In this document: positions 9,996 to 21,203 of the stretch, piece by piece
Layout of the letters: every line of letters begins with the position of its first letter
Numbering within the stretch: the first letter of the stretch is position 1
Assembly (NCBI GenBank): GCA_012862575.1
Contig: BLSF01000055.1
Coordinates: 238,096 to 302,095, forward strand
DNA: 64,000 nucleotides
Origin: Parietichytrium sp. I65-24A
Lineage: Eukaryota > Sar > Bigyra > Thraustochytrida > Thraustochytriidae
Direction of reading: 5' to 3'
The notes under the pieces: model-generated
Seen by the model: only the letters and a program-made list of their open reading frames with translations
The model's database searches: none
What the model was told of the DNA's origin: nothing
Program-made: the position numbers and the translations under genes

Positions 9996-10907
9996 TGCGA
10001 CCGATTTCAACGGTTGTATAGTTTATGTTAAAGGGCGGGCTATGGACAGAGCAGGTGCGCGAGGACACCTTCGCCCCTTCCTTTTCCCGCACCCAACTTG
10101 TTTTTTTGCGCGACACTTTGAGCGCCTGCGGAACGCAATAAGGGTTCCGCAAACGGACCTCTTTCCTCTTTGCGGAACGCATTTCCCACCAAATGTAGCC
10201 GTTGCGCCTGTACAGACCTTACGGACTGTATTAACGGTACACTACCGATTAGTATGACCAGGTAGCAAGCACTCCTAGTCAGGTTGCCAGTACCCTGTCT
10301 ACCAAAAACGATTAGAACTAGCCTACGTTAACGGTGCATTCTAGGACGCAGTAACCCTCGGAGAACCGTACGTTACAAAACATACGCGTACCGTGTCCGC
10401 GGGGACACAGAGCACGAAACGGTCGCCTGTGGTGAACTAAGGAAAAGCATAACCCAGCCTACCGCGGCGCATACCAGCAGCAGCAGCAGCAGCAGAAGAA
10501 GAAGAAGAAGAAGAAGGAGCAAGGGAAAGAAAGAGAGCATAGAACAAGGGAGACAGACATCTTGGAACAAGAACAAAGGAAAGCGAAGAAGAACAAGAAC
10601 AAGAACAAGAAGAAAAGGGTTAACAAAAGCAGAAGGGACAAAGAACATAAGGAACGCTCGAGGAAAAGAAAAAAAAAGGAAAAGGAAAAGGAAAAAGAAC
10701 ACACAAACAGCCGGGAAGCAGAACGCAGAGGAACGCGAGATCTGGGTCGAGGTTGAGAAACGTATAAACTTTATAAACGTATAAAGGTATAAAGGTATAC
10801 ACGTAGGGCATGCCTCGCGCTGCGAGAGAGGACGCCATAATCGCAGCCGGGCCGGGGAGAAGGACTATAAAAAGAAAGTGAGGCGCAGCGGAGGCGCATG
10901 TGCGGAG
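9996..10907. other. Divergent intergenic region with purine-rich leader
   Basis: Holds (CAG)n then (AAG)n at about 10474-10517, and a long polypurine tract of AAGGAA/AAGAACAAG type to about 10710 on the sense strand of the K+ channel gene. No gene is visible. Short frames here only reflect the triplet repeats. Confidence 0.6.
10864..10873 (+). promoter_or_regulatory. TATA-like box of the K+ channel gene
   Basis: CTATAAAAAG lies 35 bp before the first ATG at 10908. If used, the leader would be very short. This is inferred from sequence alone. Confidence 0.4.
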
Positions 10908-12995
10908 ATGCAAGCGGTGAACGTGGATCGTGCAGTGAGGCAGGCGGCAGGCGCAAATTTGGTCAAGAACGATGTGGACGTGACGCCGTCTTTGGAGGCG
11001 CTAGAGGCTGGTGAGGTGGAAGAGTATCGTGCGCTGTTTGAGCAGATTGACCAGGACAGCAGCGGGGCCATCACGACGGAAGAGATTCACAGCAATCGGC
11101 GGCAGCTGCGGATACCTGCAGATTCGCTCATCTCAATCGAGGACTGGGTGGAGAAAGTCGATGTCGTTGGGGACGGGGAGATCCAGGTCGACGAGTTTTG
11201 CGTTTTCATGCACATCGCGCGGCACGGAGCCAATTCCAGCAAGCTGGTGTTTCGCCAAGGCAGGGAACCGAAGACCAAACTGCAGTTTGCCGAGGCAAGC
11301 TGGAGGAGGGTGATTTGGGTGACTTTGGAAGACCCCAACTCGTCCTCCTTCGCGCTGGGGCTGAGTGTGGTGTTGCTAACATTTATTGTCATATCGGTGG
11401 TGGCTTATTGCCTGGAGACCATTCCAGGATTTCAGACGAGAGCAAAGGCTCTTCTAGACACCACCGAGGTGGTCTGTATTACAGCGTTTTCGCTGGAATT
11501 TCTTCTGCGGTTAATCACCACGAACGACCTCAAGGGCTTCCTGATGAGTTGGCTGAACATTATTGACCTCGTCTCGCTGTTACCCTCTTATTTAGATTGG
11601 ATTCTGGTGAGTAGCTCGGATTCAAGCGTATTGCGTATTGCTCGTCTTGCGAGAGTCGCTCGGGTGTTCAAGCTTGGACGATACCTGGTGTGGCTCAAGC
11701 TCTACGGGAACGCTTTGCACAAGGCCAGGTTCCCACTTGGAATGGCAATGCTGGTGTGTTTCCTGAACGTTATCATCTTCGCGTCACTTGTATTCTATGC
11801 CGAGCGAGGCAAATTTGATGTGGAGCGACGTATGTACCTCGATGCAGATGGCATAGCGAGCCCTTTTCAAAGCATCTTCGACGGCTGCTATTGGGCAGTC
11901 ATCACAATCACGACTGTCGGGTATGGCGATAAAGTCCCTCAGACTCCTATGGGAAAGGTGGTCGGCATGGTCTGTCTCCTCACAGGGATTCTCCTGCTCG
12001 CAATTCCCATCTCTATTTTCAGTACTCACTTCCGCGTCGAGTACGCCGAGATGAAGAAGCAGGGCCAAAGGCAGCTCCAGAAAAAGCGCGAAGAGGAGCG
12101 CAATGCAGGTTCTATTTCCTCCCAACTTCTACAAAGCCCAGAAATGCGGGAGAAGCCTGCTTACCGCATGGCCGCAAATTCCATCAACTTGGCCTCCACT
12201 TCTCTTAAGAAACGTCGCACCTTTGTCGGACTGCCAACGTTTTTGTCAATCAAGAAGGGGGTACCTTTCGGGGAACGAGGTAAGAATAAAAGGAAAGTAA
12301 CGCCTTCAAGTCGCGGTCGCAACGAGAAGGACTTGGAGAAGGTGCGTGAGGACGACTTGGCCACAGATAGACGTAGAAGCTCTGCGTTCATGCAGCTGGA
12401 CACCGAAGTCAAGGAGAGGCAGAGGAACACAGAAATATCTCCGCGGGAAGCCATGCTGCAAGGGATTCTTGCTCTCGAAGCTTCCGCGGTCGAGAGTTTG
12501 GAGGTGCGGAATAATCTACGCCAAGACCTCCTCAAGACCCAAATGCAGCGCGTGGTAGACCTCCATCGAGAAAAGCTCTGGGTCGAGTTTCGTATCCTCG
12601 AGCGCAAATATCGAGAAAATATCATGGTTGAAGTCCTCGACAAGTATGCCGACTGGTTTTTGCGCTCGGATGATGATCTCGAGCGAGAAATTCTCAAAGC
12701 AGTGCTAAAGATCCAGGCTGTTTTCCGAGGAAATCTAACGCGATTTCTCATGTCCACCAAGCTCATCGCATGGGGCCGTCGCGCACGGACATCCATGCAA
12801 GACCCCACTTCGCGTGCCTTCCGAACCTCTCGCCATGAGGAAAAAGATCCCAGCGACGTCATGGAAGATCTCGAGGAACTGCATGATTTGCCACTGAAGA
12901 CCCTGAGTGCAATCAGCACTGGCTCAAAGTCTTCTGGCAAGCACAAGCTTCGATCCCCCTTGTCCATGCTCACCCGTCACATTTCGGGCAAGTGA
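10908..12995 (+). CDS. Voltage-gated K+ channel with N-terminal EF-hands and C-terminal IQ motif
   Basis: 695 residues from the ATG at 10908. Residues 25-110 hold an EF-hand pair. Loop 1 is DQDSSGAITTEE (D48 on) and loop 2 is DVVGDGEIQVDE, which lacks the usual third-position ligand. Six helices follow. S4 is LRIARLARVARVFKLGR, with a basic residue every third position (the voltage sensor). The pore helix leads to TVGYGD (336-341), the K+ selectivity filter, and S6 is VCLLTGILLLAIPISIF. The ~300-residue cytosolic tail is basic and contains KIQAVFRGNLTR (about 601-612), an IQ-type calmodulin site. The protein should sit in a membrane as a tetramer and pass K+ on depolarisation under Ca2+ control; that regulation is inferred from the domains. 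It has no intron. Confidence 0.93.
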   Translation: MQAVNVDRAVRQAAGANLVKNDVDVTPSLEALEAGEVEEYRALFEQIDQDSSGAITTEEIHSNRRQLRIPADSLISIEDWVEKVDVVGDGEIQVDEFCVFMHIARHGANSSKLVFRQGREPKTKLQFAEASWRRVIWVTLEDPNSSSFALGLSVVLLTFIVISVVAYCLETIPGFQTRAKALLDTTEVVCITAFSLEFLLRLITTNDLKGFLMSWLNIIDLVSLLPSYLDWILVSSSDSSVLRIARLARVARVFKLGRYLVWLKLYGNALHKARFPLGMAMLVCFLNVIIFASLVFYAERGKFDVERRMYLDADGIASPFQSIFDGCYWAVITITTVGYGDKVPQTPMGKVVGMVCLLTGILLLAIPISIFSTHFRVEYAEMKKQGQRQLQKKREEERNAGSISSQLLQSPEMREKPAYRMAANSINLASTSLKKRRTFVGLPTFLSIKKGVPFGERGKNKRKVTPSSRGRNEKDLEKVREDDLATDRRRSSAFMQLDTEVKERQRNTEISPREAMLQGILALEASAVESLEVRNNLRQDLLKTQMQRVVDLHREKLWVEFRILERKYRENIMVEVLDKYADWFLRSDDDLEREILKAVLKIQAVFRGNLTRFLMSTKLIAWGRRARTSMQDPTSRAFRTSRHEEKDPSDVMEDLEELHDLPLKTLSAISTGSKSSGKHKLRSPLSMLTRHISGK

Positions 12996-13561
12996 TCGAC
13001 CAGCTGTATATAGTAGAATGCCACGTTTTCTATTTCCAAGCATAGAAAGCGTGGCGTCCGCCTAAAAACAATATCATTCCTGTGCCATACTTGATCCCTT
13101 ACAGCACGCAGATCACGCACACCACATTGCGAAATTCTTTGTCCAGACGAAACAAAACACACCATAGCAAAATGACGTTTCGAAGCACATTAAGATCCTC
13201 CGTAATATAGTCCTCAGTACCAACCACTAGCCGTTACGCCACCTACCTCCTAGTCCCAATCATCCAAAACAATAATCCTTCATACTCTCACCACTCCTAG
13301 GCCATTCCGCCCCCTCCTACGCCAAGCCCTAAATCCCACAGCTTCAGCAGCGCTCCCGGAACGTTCCGCCGCGCGGGCCCGCAGTCCGCGGCCTAGTCCG
13401 TGGTCTACTCACGCTTATCCATCCATCCATCCATCCACCCACCAGGTCTTACTGAACTTTGGTCTGGTTTTTGGTCCGCCCACAGGTCCCACAGGCCCCA
13501 CAGGTCCCACACTTGGCGCTGCGGGACTTGGGGGGGAAAGGGTCCTCGCGCTGCGGGGTAA
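12996..13561. other. Intergenic, K+ channel 3' region and HIT gene upstream region
   Basis: Contains a strong hairpin just after the K+ channel stop (listed separately), an (ATCC)n run at about 13421-13443, and GGTCCCACA repeats at about 13483-13510. No gene is seen. Confidence 0.55.
13020..13055 (+). promoter_or_regulatory. 14-bp RNA hairpin in the K+ channel 3' UTR
   Basis: GCCACGTTTTCTAT (13020-13033) pairs with ATAGAAAGCGTGGC (13042-13055) across an 8-nt loop. All 14 pairs form, with one G-U wobble. It starts 25 nt after the stop codon. The function is unknown. Confidence 0.75.
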
Positions 13562-14572
13562 ATGGGTACGAGCTGGTGGCACGACGCGGAGGGTCCGCGG
13601 AGGCACGGGCGCGGACGTGCGCTGTGGCGGTCGCTGACGTCAGGGCTTGCGTTCGCACCGTCCTCGCGAGTGGCGCAGGAGCTGCCACTGGGATCCGGCG
13701 CGAGAGAGTCCGCGGCGTCGTGCGTGCTCCTGCACATTGCGCGCGGACACCACGACGATGCCAGGACCAAGTCGTCAGAGCTGCATGAGAATGCCAATGT
13801 CAATGCCAATGCAAATGCCAATGCCAATGCCAATGGGAATGGAATTGGGAATGGGTACAGACCTGGCGGTGGCGAGCGAGGGGACGAGGCTGAGGAGCTT
13901 GCCGGTGCGATAGAGGACGCCAAGGTCCGTGGCGAGATTGGTGGGGAAGGGAAGTCTTGCCAAGGCGCCGAGAATGGGGATCAAGGCGCTCTTTTTGTCC
14001 ACGGCTTAGCTCGGGACGATGCAAACGTGGATGTGGATGTGGATGCCAATGCCAATGCAAACGCGAATGCGAATGCCAATGCAAACGCGAATGCGAATGC
14101 CAATGCAAACGCGAATGCGAATGCAAACGCGAATGCGAATGCGAATGCGAATGCGAACGAGAATGCGAAGGCAGTCGGCGTCAGCAGCTCGAGGTACGTG
14201 GCCAAGTCGGCAAACGCGGTTGTGGTGCGGGACCTCAAGCCTGCGGCCCAAGTACACCTTCTGGTGCTGCCTCGGGAGCCTATACGGAGCGTGCTTTCGC
14301 TAACTGGCGACGACGCCGAGCTACTGGAGGAAATGATCGCTTTAGGCGAGCTTGCGATGCGCGAGGTGGAAGCTCCGGGGCCGGAGACGCGCTGGTCGTT
14401 CGGCTTTCACGTGCCCCCGATGACGTCCGAAGACCACCTTCACATGCATTGCCTGGCTGGGCGCTACTCTACGCGAGGCAAGTTCAAGTTTGCGTGGAAC
14501 AAGGCCTTTTACGTGGACGCAAGGGCTGTCTCCGTGCGTCTGCGCGCCGAGAACAACGGCGCAGGAAAGTAA
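13562..14572 (+). CDS. HIT-family (HINT3-like) nucleotide hydrolase with a large Asn-Ala insertion
   Basis: 336 residues. The HIT fold is split. The first strand is ASCVLLHIARG (about residues 52-62). A ~140-residue low-complexity insert follows, and the fold then resumes with SANAVVVRDLKPAAQVHLLVLPR. The active site is GFHVPPMTSEDHLHMHCLAG, with the histidine triad H292-x-H294-x-H296; H294 is the expected nucleophile. The GFHVPP...HLHMH pattern is that of HINT3/aprataxin-like HIT proteins, which hydrolyse adenylated lysine or nucleotide conjugates. The insert holds a shorter N-A/N-V run and a long one of over 20 Asn-Ala pairs. The N-terminal ~45 residues are Arg-rich and could be an organelle transit peptide, which is inference. 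Confidence 0.85.
   Translation: MGTSWWHDAEGPRRHGRGRALWRSLTSGLAFAPSSRVAQELPLGSGARESAASCVLLHIARGHHDDARTKSSELHENANVNANANANANANGNGIGNGYRPGGGERGDEAEELAGAIEDAKVRGEIGGEGKSCQGAENGDQGALFVHGLARDDANVDVDVDANANANANANANANANANANANANANANANANANANANENAKAVGVSSSRYVAKSANAVVVRDLKPAAQVHLLVLPREPIRSVLSLTGDDAELLEEMIALGELAMREVEAPGPETRWSFGFHVPPMTSEDHLHMHCLAGRYSTRGKFKFAWNKAFYVDARAVSVRLRAENNGAGK
14042..14168 (+). repeat. Hexanucleotide AAYGCN array coding for poly(Asn-Ala)
   Basis: Units AATGCC, AATGCA, AACGCG and AATGCG alternate and keep the reading frame. A related shorter array lies at about 13789-13853. Confidence 0.95.
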
Positions 14573-16039
14573 AGGCCTGGAGTGCACTCGACGTAGGACG
14601 TCGCGTGGAAAAGAATTCTCGTGGCGCCGTGTACGCATAAAATGACAATATCTCAATCTTTGTTAGCTCTCAAGTGTGTGTCTGCTGTTCTGGTTTTTGT
14701 AGATTTCAGAACAGAAAATTGGGATTGCACCTGTTGTAGGCGGGAAAACCAAGAACAAGCCGACGACAAGGGCATTTGTGGACCCAGAGAGCTCCCCAGC
14801 TCTCCTTCTTTTTTTTTAAGACTTGATAACACTCAACGAAGACACTTTCACAAATGTTTGGCCCGAATTCATATATTTCTTTTCGTGATCAATCCTATTT
14901 TTTTGTTTGTTTTCAAGCCAAAGCCAAAACAGGGAAATAAGTAAGAGGGCACATGGCTAGCCTCCCCAGCAACGAGAAAGCTGACCACTGACTTCATGAC
15001 CCTCGCATATTGACATTGTCAACAAAAGTCTTTCGCAGCTCTAACTTGAGACCTTCTTCCCCAAAATATGACTCGCTTTCTCTTCCTCCCTCGGACACCA
15101 CTCACAGCCTCCGACCGCCATTCATTCCTATCACACGCTCCCACACTGCTCCTGAAGCAAACAAAGCTCAACGCCATCATCGCACACGTATATCTTCTGT
15201 AAAGCTCGACCACTCCCGAAATAGGAAAGGGACGACCCGCGAGAGGCTAGGCGAAACACATTGCAGACGACGCCTACAGCGGATACAATCCTGATCGTCG
15301 CGTCTGCCACCCTTGTGTCTGACCCTCAATTGTGCTTTCAATCTCAGCTCGAAAGTTCAAGACAAGAGAGACGAGACGACAACGGGCTTTGGGAGGAACC
15401 TGAGAGCACGCCAACAACAGTCAAGAGGCAAAAATGCAAGTGCATCAAACATTGTCACAATATTGCGTAAACAACGTGCTCAAGACAAGAGGCACAGATA
15501 CATCTGCCCTGGTCTACTTTACGACAAAGGTACTCGCGAGGACGAAAAACCCGGTTCTCGACTCGCAAGCTGCCCTCACGTCAAATTGCAGTGGCAGAGT
15601 TCCAGGAATCTCCGTGCGACACATCAAGCAAGCGAGCGGCCATTCAACGGAAAAGAGAAAGCGAGACAGCAAAAGAAACGGCAAAAGTATGAGCGAGAGA
15701 AAAACTTCCGTCGCCATCACAACACCTTCACCACCCGACAACAACAAACCTCCAACCTTATACAGCTTCATCAGCGCAATACACTTCCAAGCTATGGAGC
15801 AACAAGTCAAGCCCCGAGTCAACAGAGCAAAAAGGAGACTCGTTTTCCTGCCACAGCTCTTGGTTAATAACCTCCCAATTTGTTTCAATAGCCATGCTCT
15901 GCTCAAGATATTGACCAAAGCACTGCGCAAAAAGACAATCACAACAGCCTCCAGAAAAGAATAGCAAATCGGAGAGAGAGTACTTCACGCTCCTCCAACG
16001 AGCTCCCTTTCTTCACTACCAAAAGAGGTTGCGGTTAAT
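14573..16039. other. Convergent intergenic region HIT / LARP
   Basis: 1.47 kb. Open frames up to 184 codons exist at 15313-15867, but their composition (Gln/Lys/Arg/Thr-rich, no domain, no supporting partner) does not look coding. Nothing else is recognised. Confidence 0.45.
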
Positions 16040-18822
16040 TTACTTTCTCTGAGGAGAAGTCGCAGAGCTGCTCGTTGAGCTGTTGCTGCTGCCGCTGTTC
16101 GCCGCTGGCTTCCTTGGTGGGCGGTTGGCTTTCCTCCAATTGCCCTCCAGACTCGACACCTTAGGGCCATTAGAGTCTTTACGAGTGCGTGAGAATGCGG
16201 CGCTGCCTTCGCGAGGACCGCGCTCGAGCTGGCCTCCGGAAACTTTTCCGAGGCTCTGAACTTTGTCTTGTGGTGCAGCAGATGGGCCGGAGGTTGGCGA
16301 GGATGGCGCAGTAGTTGGCGCGCTTTCCGAGCCTGGAGTGGAAGCAGTTTTAATAATATCAGCAAAACTCTTCTTCTGGCTTCCCCATGCGGCTCCACCC
16401 TGTTCGCTGTCAGTCTCCTTGGCAGCATCGCTCTCTCCCTCAGCCTCCACTTGCGCAGCGCTAGAGTTGTCGACTTCTGCCTTGTCCTCGCTCTGGGCAG
16501 CTGCAGCGGAAGCGGCATTTTCACTCTCTGCGACTGACTCTCCTACGACGTCCTCAACAATTTGTTTCACGTCACTAATTGTCTTGGCCGCAACTTCAGG
16601 CTTTTCCCAGCCGCGTTTTGGGCGGTCAGCGGCAGAGACTTGTGGTTGATGTGCAGACCCGGAAGCAGAGGATTTACGAGAGCCAGACTGCTCAGATTGT
16701 TCGGCACTCTTCTTTTCACCACCTTTGCCATTGCGGGAGGATTTGCCTTGCTGTGTGGCTTTTCCAGTAGCAGGGCTAGCTGCCTTCTTTGGAGTCTGGT
16801 TGGTAGGTTGTGGTGCAGGTGGAGCTGGGGCGGAAACAGGAGCAGGTGGGTTCTTGGCCACAGCTGCAGCCCAGCTACCGCCTGATGGAGCAGCTTGTTT
16901 TGGCGCATGAGTCTCAGTAGCCTCAGCGTTTGGCACGGCGGCGACATCCTCTTCTTCAATCTGTGTGGTTGTCAAGTAAAAACATATACTCAGAGCAAGT
17001 CAGTAACCCCATTCTTAACATCCAGCAATCAGTGTAATCACGGTTTGTGTGAGGGTATAGGGGAGAGAGAGAAAGGGAAAATCACTCGCAGCATCTTTTC
17101 CAGAGCTCTCCGTTCAAAGTGAAGAAATATATTTGAAGATTTTGATTCCACACAGTTTTTGCGTTCGGAAATCGACATGTCTTCATCGAGCTTTGGTACT
17201 GTTTGGTTCTGTCTAATTCTCCCTCCCTCCTGATGGCTCGCGTGCCAAACACACAACAAAGGTACACCGTAGCCACTCACCTTTACAGCTTGCTCTTCGT
17301 CTCCTTCGAGAGTCAATTTGCCCATGGATAGAGATGGAAAATCCTGTGGCTTGAAGTTTGGGGTCTTAACCTGTTGCTTCTTAGAAACCTGCTGGCCTTT
17401 CTTGGACTTGCGCTGTCCGCCAGTTGATCCAGTCTGGCTTCCAGAAATAGAGCCACTCTGGCGGTCGGACCTGCGTCCATTTGTAGCACCAGCGCCTCCA
17501 AATTTTTTCTGATCCTGACGTTGTCCCCGTTGTCCGCCCTGCGCCTGTAAAATTTGAAAACCAAAACAATCGAGTCAGGTGATGGCTCGACTTGGAAAAC
17601 GAAAACAACAACACCACCACCACCATCCAAATCGTTCGGCGGAATTGCAGCGCTGAGGAGTTTTGTCGTGTTTAAATCACATTCCATCATCAGAACGAAA
17701 GTACTTGTTCGTCATAGAAATCGGAGATTGTTCACATAAAGTATCATTTGGAATGATGCAAAATAAAACGACAAAAACATCACACGCATGCAACGCACTT
17801 GCTCCACCCCAGCCAGACCATCTCTTGTAACACGCAGTTCATTCCCGACAGAGGCAATAACAACTTACAGCATATTGAGCTCCAGGAGCATTTGGGGTCC
17901 AACCTGGTACGTTTGCCTGGTTGTAAAATCCGCCAGCAGGGAAAGCTCCGTACTGGCCGAATTGGGAAGCAGGAGGAACGACTGGGAATGCGCCAGGCAC
18001 CACAGCCGGCTGCTGAAGCGGACGGATGCTCTCGGACTTTAGGCGAGCCTTGACAGGCTGATTTTTAAGTTTCTTGCCAATGAGGTGGAGCAAGGCGTTT
18101 TTAGCGTCTTCCTCCGACCCCATGGTCACGAACCAGGTCTGGCCGACGTCGCTGCGCACCTGGATGAGTTCGTAGCCGGTATCTTCGAGAAGCTTCTTAA
18201 TGTCGTCCTCGGTAGTCTCCTCAGGTACATCGCGGAGGATGATAGTGGTTCGCGCAGGGCGCTTCCACGAGGTCTTGAGCATGGTCTGTTCCGCGTTGAG
18301 CTCGCAGATGGTGCTATCAGTGACGGCCCGTACGATGAGATCCAAGTCGCTGGTCAGGTTACGGACGCGGCGGAAGGCCGCAATAGTCTCGATCGGAATG
18401 AACCCGTCTGCGTTCATCTGCGACAGCATGTACGCGTCCTTATTCAAGTTCTGCTGGCTAAAGTAATACTCCACCTGCGCCTTGATCCGCGCCTGTAGAG
18501 TTGCTGGGTCAAGCTTCGACACGTCTACCATCTCCGCGCTGCTGTCGGACGAATACCCGCCGTGCTGGCTCATTCCGTCCGACGTTCTCTGCGCGTTATC
18601 TTCCTCCGACGACATCTCCTCCCACGGCTCGCTCGGCACCACCTCGACTCCTACTTGCTGCTCCTCTGTCTTGTACTGCGAGCTTACCATGCCCGCGACT
18701 TTGGATCCGCTCCTCTCCGCCGATCCGCAGTCCGACGAATCCGATCCCAGGCGCACGCACTCCAACGACTTTGCGATTTCTTCTTGTTGCTCTTCTTGCC
18801 CTGCGCTAGCGCGTGCTGCCAT
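16040..18822 (-). CDS. La-related protein, LARP4-type, three exons
   Basis: Exons 18822-17869, 17544-17281 and 16960-16040 (minus), all phase 0, give 712 residues. Residues ~105-190 are a La-type winged helix: ARIKAQVEYYFSQQNLNKD, then LSQMNADGFIPIETIAAFRRVRNLT. An RRM follows at once (~205-275), with RTTIILRDVPEETTEDDI and WFVTMGSEEDAKNALLHL. This pairing and wording fit LARP4/4B rather than genuine La or LARP1. Exon 2 has NFKPQDFPSLS. The C-terminal third is disordered, Ala/Ser/Pro-rich, with GGSWAAAVAKN and KKSFADIIKTAS short motifs. LARP4 proteins bind poly(A) mRNA and poly(A)-binding protein in the cytoplasm and stabilise transcripts. Confidence 0.9.
16961..17280 (-). other. LARP intron 2 (320 nt)
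   Basis: The donor is GTGAGT (17280-17275, minus strand) and the acceptor CACACAG ends at 16961, with a TACTGAC branch-like motif upstream of it. Phase 0. Confidence 0.82.
17545..17868 (-). other. LARP intron 1 (324 nt)
   Basis: The donor is GTAAGT (17868-17863, minus strand) and the acceptor TTTTACAG ends at 17545. A CTGAC motif lies about 25 nt before it. Phase 0. Confidence 0.85.
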
Positions 18823-21203
18823 TTATTGACCAATCCACGCAAGCCACTCGTCCGAGCTCCAAACGAACGCGAAGCAGATGGATGGATGGATGGATGGAGA
18901 CAGAGGTGATTCAAAAGACGGATGAATGGATGAATCGATGGATGGATGAACGAATGGAATGAATGGACAGAAAACCACAAGCTGCTCCAACCAACCCAAC
19001 GCACGCATCGACGATCAAAACAAGAGCAAAGGCACAAGCAAAAGCAAAATCAAAANGCCCGACGACTTCCGCCCGCCGCTTCCTCCCACCTCTCTCTCTC
19101 TCTCTCTCGCACGCACGCTCTCCCTCTCTCTCTCTCTCTTTCTTTCTCTCTGCCCTTCCGTCTCTGTCTCTGTCTCTGTCTCCACCGATTCAGCCGCCTT
19201 AGGTTCTTGGGCAGCTACGCGAGGCGCGCGATTCCTAAGGGCGCCGCAGGGTCCCACGGTTATCGGTAGCGGGCCGCCTCTCCCGGGCCTACCGCCGGCG
19301 GGGGGCTAGGGGAAGGGGTAGGCGAGCAGTAGGGAGAGTGGATCGCGCGGGCGATGGGAGTGCCCTGCCGGAGGCTGGGTGGCTGTGGGTTGCCTTACGT
19401 TTGAAGGGGGGGTAGGTCGCGCCGGCGACCGCTTTGGATGGAGAGTGAGTTTTCGGTGAGTGACTAGGGTGGAGGGTAAGGGTTCTTTAAGACGAGGAGG
19501 ATACGGCTGACGTAGTGCGGAGCGCCAGTTTAAACTGTAGTAGTTTGAGTTGAATAGTTATCGAATAACGATTTAGGTAGCACTCAAGCACTCTTATAAA
19601 CACGTATCCAATCGCATAGATGGGTAAAAGTTAAATAAGGATAGATAGGACGTGCAGGACCATCCATTCGTCAGATGCATCCATTCATTTTCAGTACTCA
19701 CCCCCTACCCTGATCCTTAGCAGGCGGTACTAACCCCACGCTCACATTTTAAACTAAGCGCCGCGAACACTAGGGAAGCTCGACTGTTCCTAGTAGAACC
19801 AATCTATCTCGCAGTGGGAGTCACCGCGGGGAGGGTGCCGAAGCAGGGCTTTCGCATCCATTCAATAGCGGGGTTCGTTTTGTTCCTTGCGCGAAGAGCT
19901 CCTTCCTTTGGCCCCTCGTGAATGAGTGCGCGACCATTCGTTTAAACGAATGTATGTGCAGAGTGTATGGAGATGTATGGAGCACAAAGAGCGTCGAAGA
20001 CGATGGCGTCAAGGAATGGAAAGGCAAAAGACAAAAGAGTTATAGTTTTTCGATTGATCAGTTTCAATTGAAAGCTTTCACGTCCATTCACTTTGAGCAG
20101 CAGCCGGGAATGCTAAACGCCTTGTTTCGTGGTCAATGAACACCAAAGGTTTCCGAAGCATCAACAGCATCAATGTGGTGCTGATTGATTGATTGATTGA
20201 TTGATTGATTGCAATAAGATTGATTCTAACTTTCACGCTGTTGATAACAATCGCAGCCTTGTGGTTTTTGCTGCTCTGCTCCTTGCGGTTTGCTCTTCGC
20301 TGGTGCAATCAGTGCAATCCCAAAGGGTGTAATTTGCGGAGACCAAGTTGCAGCCATTCGAGTCGCAGTTGCTTTTGTTTTGGCAGATCCACCCATCCAG
20401 TCCATCCACACTTTCATTCATCCCACTCTGGAAAATAACCTAAACGACCAGGAATGACCGCGAAGGAATGCGAATGACCACAAACGCCAGTGGAGTTCAC
20501 GGCGTTGCGTCTTGGCCATTCCTTCGGCTGCTGTAAGCTCTCTGTAGAATTTGGGAAACTATGAGCACTTGAGCACATTGGCACATGAGCTATCATGAGC
20601 TACATGAGCTACATGCGCACATGAGGGCATCTCGCTCAACTGCTCCCATTAGCTAGTGCAGCTCATGCTCTTCATGCTCCGAGCGCGGAGAGCTCGCGTC
20701 AAGACTATCAAGACTATCAAGACGGCGATACTCTCGATGGCGAGAGGCGAATCTGACAGAGTACTCGTACTATACTTGCAATCTGAATTCGGAATTCTGT
20801 AAACGAACAACCGAGTGGCCATCTCTAGTCAAGCTATCGACGAAAGTCACGATCCGTTACAAAGGAACAAGCTTGTCGTTCTTCGATCAAAATCAATCAA
20901 TCAATCATTCAATCAATCAATCAATCAATCGAAACATTCCTTTTCGCGCTCGCGCTTCTTTCCCTCTTCACCGTCAATGACGAATCTCCGACTTGGTGCA
21001 AAGTGGACCTGTGCAAGAACCCACTCGCCCTGCCAACTCCTACCTCCCTCTCCAGCGTTAATCATAGTCGCAAGAACCCGCTCGACGAGAACCGGAGGAA
21101 AGAGATCCAAATTCCAGTTTTCAAACTATCTTGCCAACTTGTCCAAGTTGAAAACAATGTGAAAAAGCTGTGCTTGCGAGTACCGGTAACGGCTAATTGT
21201 GGC
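18823..21203. other. Divergent intergenic region LARP / TBCK
   Basis: 2.4 kb with no convincing gene. It holds (ATGG)n at about 18880-18960, a CT-rich block at 19085-19185 (purine-rich on the LARP coding strand), an ambiguous base at 19056, (GATT)n at 20183-20211 and 20889-20931, and CATGAGCTA repeats at about 20586-20612. A CCAAT sequence lies at 18829-18833, about 7-11 bp before the LARP start on its template side. Confidence 0.5.

Noticed and set aside
13405-14257. Minus-strand frames across the HIT gene (Ala-Phe and His-Ser repeats)
   Set aside because: They are mirror readings of the Asn-Ala hexamer array; the plus frame holds the HIT motif.
15313-15964. Overlapping frames of 184 and 176 codons between HIT and LARP
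   Set aside because: No domain, several frames open together on both strands, biased composition; looks like non-coding sequence without stops.
19056-19056. Ambiguous base N as a possible assembly join
   Set aside because: Single unresolved base in simple-sequence DNA; sequence on both sides is continuous in character, so no evidence of a misjoin.
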